In this document: in pieces, positions 1 through 11,300 of the stretch
Numbering within the stretch: the stretch's first letter is position 1
Layout: each line of letters starts with the position of its first letter
Source: Lithospermum erythrorhizon
Lineage: Eukaryota; Streptophyta; Magnoliopsida; Boraginales; Boraginaceae
Length of the DNA: 64,000 nt
NCBI GenBank assembly: GCA_019722365.1
Contig: JADFUC010000892.1
Span: forward strand, 496,001 to 560,000
Direction of reading: 5' to 3'
Notes under the pieces: model-generated
Seen by the model: the letters and a program-made list of their open reading frames with translations, nothing else
Database searches by the model: none
Told to the model about the DNA's origin: nothing
Translations under genes and position numbers: made by a program

Positions 1-1600
1 AGACCGTTGAAAATTTAAAAATTACTTTGCCTAAGTAATACATACCTATTTTGGAGTAAAAAATATGTTTCTGATTCTTTTTCTAGGTCAAACATATTTT
101 CATGTTCACCACGACCTTGAGCCTTTTATTTTTGAACTCTATGACTGAGTTCCCATTTCGAAACCCAAAACTTTGGGAATCTCAATTTGAGGCCTTTGGG
201 CCGATTTTAGTGTAATAGAATTAGGCATTTTTAGCCTCGAGCCCTAAATTTAATGACCATTTAATTCTTAGCTATTTTCTCGAAAATCCTTGTTCGAATG
301 AGGGTTGTACATTAAATTTAGTGTTCGATCACGAACTTAGCCAAAGCGGCATTTCTTTAGCGCCCCGATTTAATTAATTTGATTAAGTCGTCTTAATCAT
401 TTTAATTTATTTTTTTAATAAATTTTCACTGTCTACAGGCATGTTTTAGTATTTTACATATAGTGACACTACCGTCGTGATCTAATCCATAATGTACGGG
501 CGTATTCTCATGAATATCCATATTTCTAAGTCTTTGACCAAGTTATTACATTGTCCTAGTTCAAAATTGTCTCAAACATTTTTTCTCTTTCGACGACAAA
601 TAAATTTATTAAATAAATTTAATTAAACTCTCGATTCATTTAATCTACGAATCGATTAAAAGAAAATCGACCTCACACGAGCTACACGGGCTGGTTGTGT
701 TCAACCCAGGTTCTAATAAAAAATCAAACACGATGGAATAATAAGGGTTTCCGGAATCAGTTCTCAAATTAATCAGTTTAAATTAGGTTTTATACATTAA
801 TTAACACTAAATTTTAACTCAAATGAGGTTTTCGAGAAAATAGTCTCGAATTAAATGTCAATCAAAAGCTAGCTGAAATTTCCAAAATTTCGCCATTTGG
901 CCCGAATGGAAGCCCCTAAGCTGGGCTTAAAATAACATCCCTCGGGAAATACAACAAAAAGCTCCTCGGTAATTTAGCATGTTAACAGCTCGTAAGGCAG
1001 TTTCTTCATAAAAACCTCTAAGATTGTTGCTTATTCAGTAGAAAAACACTTAAATTCAACCCTGTGAACCTAAATAGTGCTCTAAATTATAGAAATGTCA
1101 AGAACAAAAATCTTCAACTCAAAACCAAAAATAGGCTCTTAATTAGGTATGTTGAATCGCCGCACAAACACGTTAGTTTCTGCGATCAATACTGAAACCG
1201 ATTTAATCGATCATTCGTATCTCATAAATCAAATCAACTACAATGACAAGCCTAAATGCCCCTTGTAGTAAATCATGTGCGATATGTCGCAGTTCTGCCT
1301 ATCGTCGAAACACGGAGTGTCGCTAGCGCATCCTCTCGACAAGCATAAGCATATCCACCTGGGGATAAGACTCGAATATCGTGACTAAGTCGCTTAAGCA
1401 CTGAATTCCGCCTAAATTGCACGAGACTGCCCGTGAAGCACTTTAACTGCATTAACACAAATTCAAATCGCTCTGTTCCACGACTCAAGCTCCATAGACC
1501 AAAATCAAATCCGCATAACCATATGGGTATATACGCTTACTAAGGCTTCCCATGCTCTGACCATATCCAAGTCAAGCACTGCCCCAAGACTAAGTCTTCT
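1..1600. repeat. Decayed LTR-like repeat sequence, partly inverted
   Basis: There is no credible gene here. The text around 360-440 (T-rich, ending in CACTGTCTAC) closely resembles 41,880-41,935, which suggests two copies of one dispersed repeat. A second stretch at about 800-870 (containing TTTTCGAGAAAATAG) matches the reverse complement of about 225-330 (containing CTATTTTCTCGAAAA), so the region also holds a partial inverted repeat. Position 960-1,560 is richer in G+C than its flanks, as LTR bodies often are. I see no gag-pol reading frame, primer-binding site or polypurine tract, so the LTR identity is inferred. Confidence 0.4.
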
Positions 1601-2984
1601 ATCCAAATTTGAGATCAAATAAATCCGTAATTCTATCCGCCTTCACATTATCCAAATTGAAAGACAAATCCAAACTTACGAGGACAGACCAAATCCAAGG
1701 CCTAAGCACAAATTCAAATCCAAATTTCAGATCATACAAAAGCCCAAACACAAATCAAAAGAGAACTAAATTTCCAACAGGGCACCCAAATCAAGTCTTC
1801 AAGTCCAAGGCTACATCGAATCCAAAGCTCCAAAGATCTCAAGTAATGTGTTGCTTAAAGAAGAATGGGGACCGATTGGTTGACCTCAATCAAGCTTGAT
1901 AAATCTTCTTTACTCTGGGATGATTTTCCCTGAAATGAGTTTTATCAGACAAGCGTGAGATATTTATAAATAATAAAAATCTTTTCTAGCAAGCATAATG
2001 AATACTTGTATTGAATTTTTATATTTTGAATGATGAAATAAATATTCCATATTGAAATGGTGGATCCGTCCTGCTACTGGTAAATAAATTTTTATTATTA
2101 TAACCATGTGCTCTTCATAATTAAATATTTTTCCTAAAGAAATAACATAAATCGCCACAACTTGCAGGATTGTGTGTAGTCAAGAGGGTTAGCCATGGCC
2201 ATCTTCACTTACTTTAAAGAGGAAAATATGTGAGTACAGAGCTCAAACCTATTATTCTAATGTGATGGAACGAGTGCAAGACTAAAGGACTGATTAGACA
2301 CATGATTAGAAGGCTAATCTAGTGCACCATCACTTTCAAATTGATCAAACAAAATAAGCTTCGTTTGGACTTAACCTGAAATAATAATATACACAAAACT
2401 TAACATGCCGATTTCTATTACACTTGATGTAAGTCTATTTGTAGACAGCTACTATTCATTTTTGAATACAATGCACACCAAAACTGATGGCGTGAATTAT
2501 CGAAATTGGCCCACTATGTTGGATCTCCGTAGTTGTAATCGATGCACAAATGGTCCATGTAAGCAAGGTGATTATACAGAATGGTCCCTAAATTAACACA
2601 TCCGTTAAATGTTAACCGAGAAAGAAAATTTAGGTAAATTTTTCTGTCAAAATTGCAAATTTAGATAATATTTTAGGAAAAAACAAAAATTAACAAAATC
2701 AAAATTATTGATTAAGACAAGTTAATTTCTTCTTCATTAAATTCATTTTTTGTCGAATTTATGTTTTTTGCCCAAAATATTCTTTAAATTATATTTTGAC
2801 CTAAAAAATGACATAAATTCTCTTTCTCCATTAACATTTAATGAAAGAGTTAATTTGGGACCATTTGAGCACATTATACACACTTACAGGGATCATTTCA
2901 CCATATGCTTACTTACGTGACCAACCGCAATCGACCCCCCAATTACTGGTGACCATTTTAAAATTACGTGAAAATGAAGTTAAT
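1601..2984. other. Intergenic, nothing recognised
   Basis: The short open frames here have no family resemblance and the composition is ordinary AT-rich intergenic DNA. No RNA gene, clear terminal repeat or promoter could be supported. Confidence 0.5.
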
Positions 2985-3290
2985 GAGTTGCAGGGAACCA
3001 GGATGGAAATATAGGGGAGGCCAAATTTAAAAAAATTAATAGGGGAGGACCATATTTTAAAATTTCAATGGGGGAGGGGCAAAATTCAAAAAAAAGTATA
3101 ATTATATTGTAAAACTAGATGAAAAGAAAGGGACAACAACAACAACAAAAAATTGTGCTTTTGCCAAGGTTCGAACCTACATATTCAATGTCAATATCTT
3201 ATAGGGGGCCAAGTGAGCTAGAAACTGATTTATATCTTATGGATACCAAAAATCTAGAGAGACCTTTACTGGGTCCGCCCCTGATGAGTT
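2985..3290 (-). mobile_element. Non-autonomous transposon or SINE-like fragment
   Basis: The stretch begins with purine-rich GGGGAGG blocks and ends in CTGGGTCCGCCCCTG, a phrase typical of plant transposon ends. Read on the minus strand it contains an A-box-like TAGCTCACTTGG followed about 45 bases later by a B-box-like GGTTCGAACC, the internal promoter layout of tRNA-derived SINEs. No target-site duplication was found, so the class is uncertain. Confidence 0.4.
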
Positions 3291-4200
3291 GTTATATATT
3301 GTGAGGCACCAATATTAAAGATATAAACAAAACGAAAACTTTTTCTAAAAAATCAAGTAATTGAACATTTAATCAAGACTTGTGATAACATGATTCCCGT
3401 TAAAACATATTTTCTCTCTACCCAAATGTGCAGACTGATTAAGGTGTCAAAAAAGTTTTTGTTTCTCAATACAATAATTACAACTAAATTTATATTATTT
3501 CTGTAACCACTCTAAGTTAAATATGAACAAATAAAGCTTAAGCGCCTACGGTAATTCATATATCTCCCTTACTTTTAAATCCTGTTAATGATGAACATAA
3601 TACATAATGTCCAATTCCTGTAATTATAGATAATTTTAAGTTAAAATCATGCATATGCACTTGTAGAGCAATTTTACTTCCTATAACCAATTGTTTTCCT
3701 AACAAATTTTTTGCCTTGCTTACACGATCCTATCATTAATTAACTTTGAACGACAATGATTTTCACTCTTGCCATTTATCGAGGGGACAACATTTTGATT
3801 CCTCTCTGAAGTCTGTGTGATTATTCAGTCTTCTCTCACCCCCAAATTCCCATAAACTACAAATTCACTCTTTAATTATAATTCACCTCTTTCATATTTC
3901 TAGTTGGGCCAAAATATCAAGAATAAATACATCATTGGTTTATACATGCATGCATCTTATATTTTTATTTCATTGATTTACTAAAACCTAATTCTTTATT
4001 ATCCTCCGAAACATTTCTATTTATATACAGGAGCGGATAAATTAATGTTAGACAAATAAATAAAAATATAAAAACAATGTAACAATTTTTTTAAATAAGT
4101 ATATTTCTTCAAAAAATTACATGAGAATTATATTTGAAAAAAATTTGTAGACGATTGACCCTTACTCCCCTTAATTATTCCACCATTGCTACTCTAAACA
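3291..4200. other. Intergenic upstream of the zinc-finger gene
   Basis: AT-rich with no credible coding frame. The proximal part presumably holds the promoter of the C2H2 gene that starts at 4,332. Confidence 0.5.
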
Positions 4201-4212
4201 CTCCACAAAAGG

Positions 4213-4222
4213 TCTATATATA
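4213..4222 (+). promoter_or_regulatory. TATA-like element of the C2H2 zinc-finger gene
   Basis: TCTATATATACC lies about 115 bases upstream of the ATG at 4,332, a suitable distance for a TATA box with a short leader. Further TATATATA text lies at about 4,300, so the choice is uncertain. Confidence 0.4.
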
Positions 4223-4331
4223 CCCCTTCTAAACTTAGCACCTAGTTGTCTTTATAGTGTGAATCATATAACATTATCTCCCCTTTTATCATTCTTCTAT
4301 ATATACATTATCCTCTTTCTATAGTGTAGCT

Positions 4332-4727
4332 ATGAGTTATGAACAAATTAATCTAGGTCTCAATCTTAAACATCATGGACATGAAGTAGTTAACCTTAAC
4401 CTAGACCTTGCCCTCGATAGATCGCCTACATCTTTCTCCTCACCTCGAGTGTTTTCTTGCACTTATTGTAGAAGGAAATTCTGCAGCTCACAAGCTCTAG
4501 GAGGCCATCAAAATGCTCACAAACTCGAAAGAAGCCTAGCCAAGAAAAGCCAAGAGCTAAACTTGAGAGATCCCACAAGACATGCCCAATATCATTTTCA
4601 TGAACATGGTAATAATGGGAGAAGGGTAAATGTGAATTACTATAGCTATTGTGGACCTGTTGAAGATGGATATCGTGTTTATTATCACAATGATTTCGAT
4701 CATCTAGATTTGTCCCTGAAATTATAA
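4332..4727 (+). CDS. Single C2H2 (QALGGH) zinc-finger repressor, ZFP1/3/4/7 type
   Basis: This is a 131-residue intronless protein. One C2H2 finger occupies about residues 43-65: F-S-C-x2[18 protein letters not shown], containing the plant-specific QALGGH helix and followed by KLERSLAKK. That finger signature is characteristic of the Arabidopsis ZFP1/ZFP3/ZFP4/ZFP7 group. The C terminus ends in DLSLKL, an LxLxL-type EAR motif that recruits TOPLESS co-repressors. A second LxL-rich block (LGLNL, LNLDLAL) sits in the first 30 residues. Family members are small nuclear repressors acting in hormone responses, trichome or organ development. Single-exon structure and short length are normal for the family. 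The in-frame ATG sits about 110 bases after a TATA-like element. The exact orthologue cannot be assigned by eye. Confidence 0.93.
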   Translation: MSYEQINLGLNLKHHGHEVVNLNLDLALDRSPTSFSSPRVFSCTYCRRKFCSSQALGGHQNAHKLERSLAKKSQELNLRDPTRHAQYHFHEHGNNGRRVNVNYYSYCGPVEDGYRVYYHNDFDHLDLSLKL

Positions 4728-4867
4728 TGGATCAGTTTACTCGAGGGTAAAATGAAATTTCTTAACGAGTTACTTGAAATTGTGTAATTTATCTTATGTT
4801 GTGGTTTTGTGGAAACATACATCATTTATGTGTTACATAAGAAATAATATTCCAATTCAAATAGAAA
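4728..4867 (+). other. Probable 3' untranslated region of the zinc-finger gene
   Basis: Sequence between the stop codon and the first interspersed repeat. No feature beyond a likely transcript end can be supported. Confidence 0.3.
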
Positions 4868-5515
4868 AAATCGATCGAACCGAACCAAACTTTTATCGAT
4901 TTGGTTGGAAAAAATATGAGACCAAACCGAAATGGTAAGAAAAAAAATCAAACCGACAAAAACTAATCGGTTTCGGTTTTAGCATAAACCGAACCGAAAC
5001 CACCGAACCGAGTATATATATCTTGTTTGAAATATTTATATTTGTGATATTTTTAGTTTATAACTATTTTAGTTTGAAATCATGAGTACTCTATTTTAGT
5101 TCAAATCATGATTTTGCTAATGTTTTAGCATGTGTTAGTAAATTTAATGTTATGCATTTGTTAGTAACTGCTTGGGGAGTTATATCTATTATTATGCATT
5201 TGAAAAACTTTAGTAATCGTTAGTAAAGCTAACATGCTCGGATGATTATTCTATTTATTATATCATGTATTTGTGTATGTGTCAAATTCATGTGTATTAT
5301 ATTTTAATTTGAAATCACAAACTTTTTATATTATATTATTGTTATAAACCAAAACCTAACCGACCGACTAAGTATGAAAACCGACATCAACCGAACCGAT
5401 TCAAACCGAATTAATTTCGAACCGAAATGGTTTATGTATTTAGAAAACCGATATAATCGGTTTAACACAAGAAAATTGAAAAAAACCGACCGAACCGAAC
5501 CGAAAACATCCTAAC
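4868..5515. repeat. CCGAAC-rich interspersed repeat
   Basis: Both ends of this block are built of short CCGAACCGAA-type words, and ACCGAACCGAAA and related strings recur through it. Such blocks are common in plant intergenic DNA and usually belong to non-autonomous elements. I could not define terminal inverted repeats or a target-site duplication. Confidence 0.5.
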
Positions 5516-5586
5516 TAGTATATATTGCACTAGTAAAAAATGATATTGTTTTTTTTTTAACTCATATAAACCAGATAACACATTAA

Positions 5587-5816
5587 AGATGGAAATAGTT
5601 AACTGATACGTCCATTTGGACACCAAAATGCAACATATTATACACTATTAGAGTCTAAATTTGCATACTATCTCTAATTGTGATTAAATCACAACTTGTT
5701 AAGATGGAAATAGTTAACTGATACGTCCATTTGGACACCAAAATGCAACATATTATACATTATTAGAGTCTAAATTTGCATACTATCTCTAATTATGATT
5801 AAATCACAACTTGATT
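5587..5816. repeat. Two-copy tandem duplication, period 115 bp
   Basis: The unit at 5,587-5,701 is repeated head to tail at 5,702-5,816. The copies begin AGATGGAAATAGTTAACTG. I see only about two substitutions between them (C/T in TACACTA/TACATTA and G/A in AATTGTG/AATTATG), so the duplication is young. Confidence 0.9.
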
Positions 5817-7440
5817 ATACTTAATGAAACCAAATATACTTTCACTCATGTTATTATATTGTTGGAAGGGAATCCTCCTTTATGTAGAAAGTCAATAAAA
5901 ATTTGGAAAAGTTGGCATTTTGTTTATTACTAGTAAAGGAGACGCTACATTTAATTACGCAAACGACAAATATTTGACACATTTTTTATGTTTAATTCGA
6001 ATTATTCTAAAAACCATGAAAACTTACACTCCTTCACTTTTTTTGAATGGATACTTTGGTCACGACAACTCTTTAAATATATAAGATGAAAATTACAACA
6101 AAATACAATGATTAAATCTTTTAAAATTACAATAAAATTTACTTTTTGTACAATATTTATTTTGTTTTATAGTACATTTTATTTCAAGTATAATTTTATT
6201 AGGCAATATTACTTAAATTATTAATATATATTATTATTAATAGATATTCATTAATAAAAATAATAAGTTTTTATAAATTTAAATACTATATGTCAATCAT
6301 GTAAGTAATACGGAGTAATATTTTTTAGTCAAACAAAGAAATTTAGTAATATAATATTAACATCCAAAATTTTATTATTCAAATAATTAATCAAACACAA
6401 TTACACTTGATCAATAGATAATTAGTTTCAAAAATGAAAAAATGTTAGTTTAAACATTTCATCTCTTTTGCTTAACTAATAAAAGCACTTTTTTTTTAAG
6501 ATGACACATTAATCATATTAGTACGCTCTGTGACCTCGACATTTCCATCAACTAACGGAAACACATGACCTATAATGATAGTATTAAGGAAATAAATTAG
6601 TACTCCACTTGTATTTTTACTTTATGATTTTGTCACCACATAAAGTTGGAAGAATTCCAAGAAAATTTAATACGGTAACGACTTACGTCAAACTTTTCGG
6701 TATATTCAAAGGTGCTTCCAATTTTGTACATGAAGCCGGTGGAAATAATTTATTTGTAATCCTAATACTCTTATATGACTTTATCATTATTTGTTAATTG
6801 AAACTAAAAAATTTAGTAGTAACATCTATTATGATTCAAATGGATAATTAATAATAAACAATAACAATAATTCTACCACAAGCAGATAAATATATGCTAC
6901 ATATTAATTTGTCGGATGCAAATTGTGTCAAATATACACGAAAGTGACATTTGTAATAAGGATTGGAATAAAGATATATATCAACTATACCAAATCGGTA
7001 TTTATCTAATATGTAGATAAAATATTTTAACAACTCGATGTGCTCTGACTAAATATATTGACGAATTGATCATCAATATATATCATCGAATTATTTATTT
7101 TTACGCTTCAAGTAACGGGTGATGACGAAAAGATAATTTAAACTTTTATGGATCCCAATACTTTGTAGAGAATTAAATAATAATAATAATAATAATAATA
7201 ATAATTCTACACAAAGTATATGATTATTTAACTAATACATATTATAATAATAATAACAATAGTAGTTAATTCTTATTAAAACTCATGAGTTAATTAAGAG
7301 GTGAAATTATTAATTAAAAAGATAATAGTTTTTCTTAACTTTTAGATTTTTAGACAGAAGGGTAATTTAGTAATTAATAATGTAAAAAGGAAAGAAACAC
7401 TATCCTTATTCAACTTTTATATAAGGCAGCGACAAGTATT
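5817..7440. other. AT-rich intergenic sequence
   Basis: No supported gene. It contains one TACGGAGTA word (6,309-6,317) and a simple repeat near 7,180. The remaining short open frames look random. Confidence 0.5.
7176..7205. repeat. AAT trinucleotide microsatellite
   Basis: About ten uninterrupted AAT/ATA units. It is likely to be polymorphic between individuals. Confidence 0.9.
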
Positions 7441-7459
7441 AAATGACAAGGATAGTGAT

Positions 7460-7960
7460 ATTAGTGAATGGAGTATTTTTTCCAGTTGCTCGCTCTTAAT
7501 CATTTGTCTATCAAATTGGATGTTAATAAAGACTTTGTGGGCCTTACTAGTCCTTACCCCGAGGCCTCATTGGGGTATTATATTTCGGAAGCTTTTTTCA
7601 AAGTAAATTTTTCCTCTTTTTATCCCGAGCAAAGACGCATATCACGCTACGTAACAGCTGAACACGCACAAATGCATCGGAAGATGAATGCAAGGCCAAG
7701 AACCGGTAGTTCGCTGACGCAACAAGAAGACATAGTAACCGTGTTTCGGGTCTACATCCAGCACACAGGCTTGACTCGCAGACCGGGCACACACCGCATT
7801 TTCTAGCCTCGAGCAAGGTTCAAGCCGATCCATATACATATCGCTCGGGGCATTTATTACGTGTGCTTGTTTGGCAAAGCGAACACATGGCTCATGTGTT
7901 GGGACACAAAACGAGCGTATGTTGTGTGTGCACGGGTGAAAACGTGTTTAGTTGTAGAAG
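7460..7960. other. GC-richer patch of unknown origin
   Basis: This roughly 500-base stretch has clearly more G+C than both flanks and holds overlapping open frames on both strands (112 codons on +, 72 and 65 on -). None of the translations resembles a family I know. An LTR or captured fragment is possible, but nothing in the sequence proves it. Confidence 0.3.
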
Positions 7961-8362
7961 AAAGTACAATTATGGTTGGATAATTAAATTTTTGAAATTA
8001 ATTAAATGGGTCTAGAAAGACAACTAAAAAGGGGATTATTAATTAAACTTTATTAATTGATTAAGTAAACTAATTTTTTGTTACTCCGATTTATTTTAGA
8101 TTTTGAAATAAATAAACTAGTTCGAAATTGTCTAGGTTAAAACTCGTTTTGCGATCGAGTGAAGCCAAAACTTATTCAACTCGAGCTCGACTCATCAAGT
8201 TTACCGCTCTAATTACGACCCTTCAACCCCTGCACCTCTACAAAACCTCTCTCCCTAAATCCGACATACCCCCCCACCCCCACCCCCCTCTCAGGGTGTA
8301 CAGTTGCTCTGTTCCAACACCCTATTACTTGAATATCACTGAACTAGTTGGGGGGTATTTCA

Positions 8363-11300
8363 ATGGCTATTGAAAAAAACAACATAGATGAAGAAGTCAC
8401 AATTCATCGTTTTTACAAAATAGTCCTCAGTTGGGACTATAACAAACTAAAAGTAATATTCTCTCAACCCTTTTCTCTAAATCCTATCTTTTTTATATTT
8501 GTTATACTCACTGCATCTAATTTTTTTTGTATATTATTGAATTTATGGTTGAATTTTTAAATATTGAATGCAAATATTTTTTGTCTATGTTGTATGCTAA
8601 ATAGTGAAAAGTATACTAAAAGATAGTATTTTTAACATGCCCTTTTCTCAAAATGCTATATTTTTCATATTTGTTATACTCACTTCATATAAAAAATATT
8701 GTATAGTACTGAACTTTGATGGTTGGATTTTTAAATATTGAGTGCAAATATTTATTGTGTATGTTGTATACTAAATAGTGAAGAATATATCGAAAGATAG
8801 AATTTTTAAACAAGTTAGAAGGAGAAGTAACCATTCTTTCAAGATAGTGTAGTAATTGGTGAAAAATATATCAAAAGATAGTATTTTTAACCTACCCTTT
8901 ACTCAAAATGCTATATTTTTCTTACTTGTTATACTTAGTCCATATAAAAACATGGTATAGTATTGAATTTTGATGGATGGATTTTTAGATATTGAGTGAA
9001 AATATTGTTTGTGTATGTTTTATAATATTTGGTGAACAATATATCAAAAGATAGTATTTTGAACCTACCCTACTGTTAAGATTATCATTTTGGTTCAAAT
9101 CGAAGTTACTTGTGGCAATTAGGGTGCAAAGTTTGTTAATTTTGATCACTGAAAATTGAACTGCACTATATTTTTGGAATGGAGGTTGTATTAGTGAACG
9201 ATCATTTGACAGTTTATGAATTGTATTTGCAGAAACAGAGAGGGAGAAAAATCCATTTGGATTAAAGAAAGTAAAGAATACATATGAAGATGTTGATGAC
9301 TATCTATCAGTGTTTGAGCCACTTCTTTTCGAAGAAGTTAAAGCTCAAATTCTTCAAGGCAAAAATGAAGAAGATGGTATTGCAATTAGCTTTTGTGATG
9401 TTCTTGTTTCTGCTTGTCCATGTTCTTAAGCTTCTCAATCTCGTGTAGAGAGTCTGTAACTTTTCGGTCAGCGTACTTAGTTTCATACTCCATCTCAAAA
9501 ACAATCGTCGCACTTTTGAATTTTGATGTTTGACTTTTTTAATTTTGAGCTCAAATCTTTTTTCGTATATGTTGTTTAGTATCTGGTGAAAAATATATCA
9601 ATATATAGTACTTTAACCTACTTTACTTTTAAAATGATAATTTCGATTCAAATCTAAGTTGTGTGTGTTACTTAAGTCCGCAAAGTTTGTTAATTTTGAC
9701 AATCAAACTAGACACTTTTTAGTGATGGACGTAGTATTATAAAATGGTTTCTTAAAAAGTTTACAAGTACACTAAGTTTATGAAATTGGTTACCTCTAAT
9801 TGTATGTTTAATTACTCCATTTTAATTACTCCATGACAGGTAGAGGTAATTGGATGAGTTCTTCTTGTGTTATATAATTGTTAATGCAGGCTTCAACATT
9901 GGTTACCGACACCCTTCTCATTACACCTGTTTTGCTGTATGTATGTATCTAAATTATTGAAGTTTGCATTATGTTTTACAGAAACTATATCCACCGACGG
10001 AATTGTAACAGAGTGTAGTGAAGTCAATGAGTTTTATAAGCCCAAGATCATATGTAGTAATGTGGAAAATATATCCCAAAATGATCTTTTGCTGCTCTCA
10101 AATAAGAAGGTAGTCTTTCTATCTTGTTGCGTTTATTGATTTTGAAAATTTTGCAGTTCCTTAGTATGATTGTGCTTTATTTTGTAGTATGGAGAGGGTA
10201 ATAATCTCTCAAATGCATATGCATTTGCTCTGGTCGAGCATCGTCAACAAGATAAAGTAAAATTACGGATGTTTTTAAACGGAGAAGTGAGAAATTTGAA
10301 CATAGATGACCTTGAAACTTGCCAAAGATTGATGAATATGAGACGACTTGTCAGTGAAGGTCAGAAATACTTGCATATTCTGAAGGTATTGTTTCAACTC
10401 CTTTTGTAGGACTTCATCTGGATTCTTTTCCTTCATTTTCCTTGAGGAATTAAGTTAAACTCGCTTAATTGTTTTAATTTGTCACTCTAGTCAATAGTCA
10501 TCGGTATGCCACAATTCTAATCACAATTATAGCATTTAATTCCATGAATACATCAGATTCACTCTAGGGTAATCATCTTTTAATGGTCTTCATGTACATT
10601 TCCTATACAGATATGCAGCTTATCAACAATAGTACGTGAATATGTTGCTCTGCGCTCAATCGACACTCTCCCTTTCAAGAACTTGATTTTGGGAGCAGAA
10701 GAAAGTGATCATGAAACTGAGGATCGTGCCTGGAAAATATCAAAACCGTTGATGGAGTTTATTGAGAGCAGCCACAACAAATCCCAGTTAGACGCCATAA
10801 AAGTGAGTATTTAATAGGTTATTCTTCTTTTACTTTGATTTCTCAAATGGATAATTCTACGATTTTTTTATTGAGTAGTTTATTTATTGCAGGCAGGTCT
10901 CTCACGCAAACCATTTGTCCTTATACAGGTTTGAGTTCTAGTCCCTGTCCATATAACTCTCTGTTTGAGTATGCATGTAAAAGTTGAGTACGTACCCTAA
11001 TTTGTTTTGTTGACAGTAGGAGACTAACTGTACTTACTCATGAATCTGTAACATCTGGCGAAATCATTTAATTTCTCTTTTTAGAACGGCTGTCCAGTAC
11101 ACATAGCTGTATGACATCGTTTTTTTTATAGGGTCCCCCAGGAACTGGAAAAACTCAAACTATTCTTGGTATACTAAGTGCAATTTTGCATGCCACTCCA
11201 GCTAGAATGCACTCCAAGTAAGTAACAGTAAATTAATCGTGGTTCTACTTCCCAGTTTGTAAACTATAGTAGTTATTTTGTTATTGTAGTTAGTTAATGT

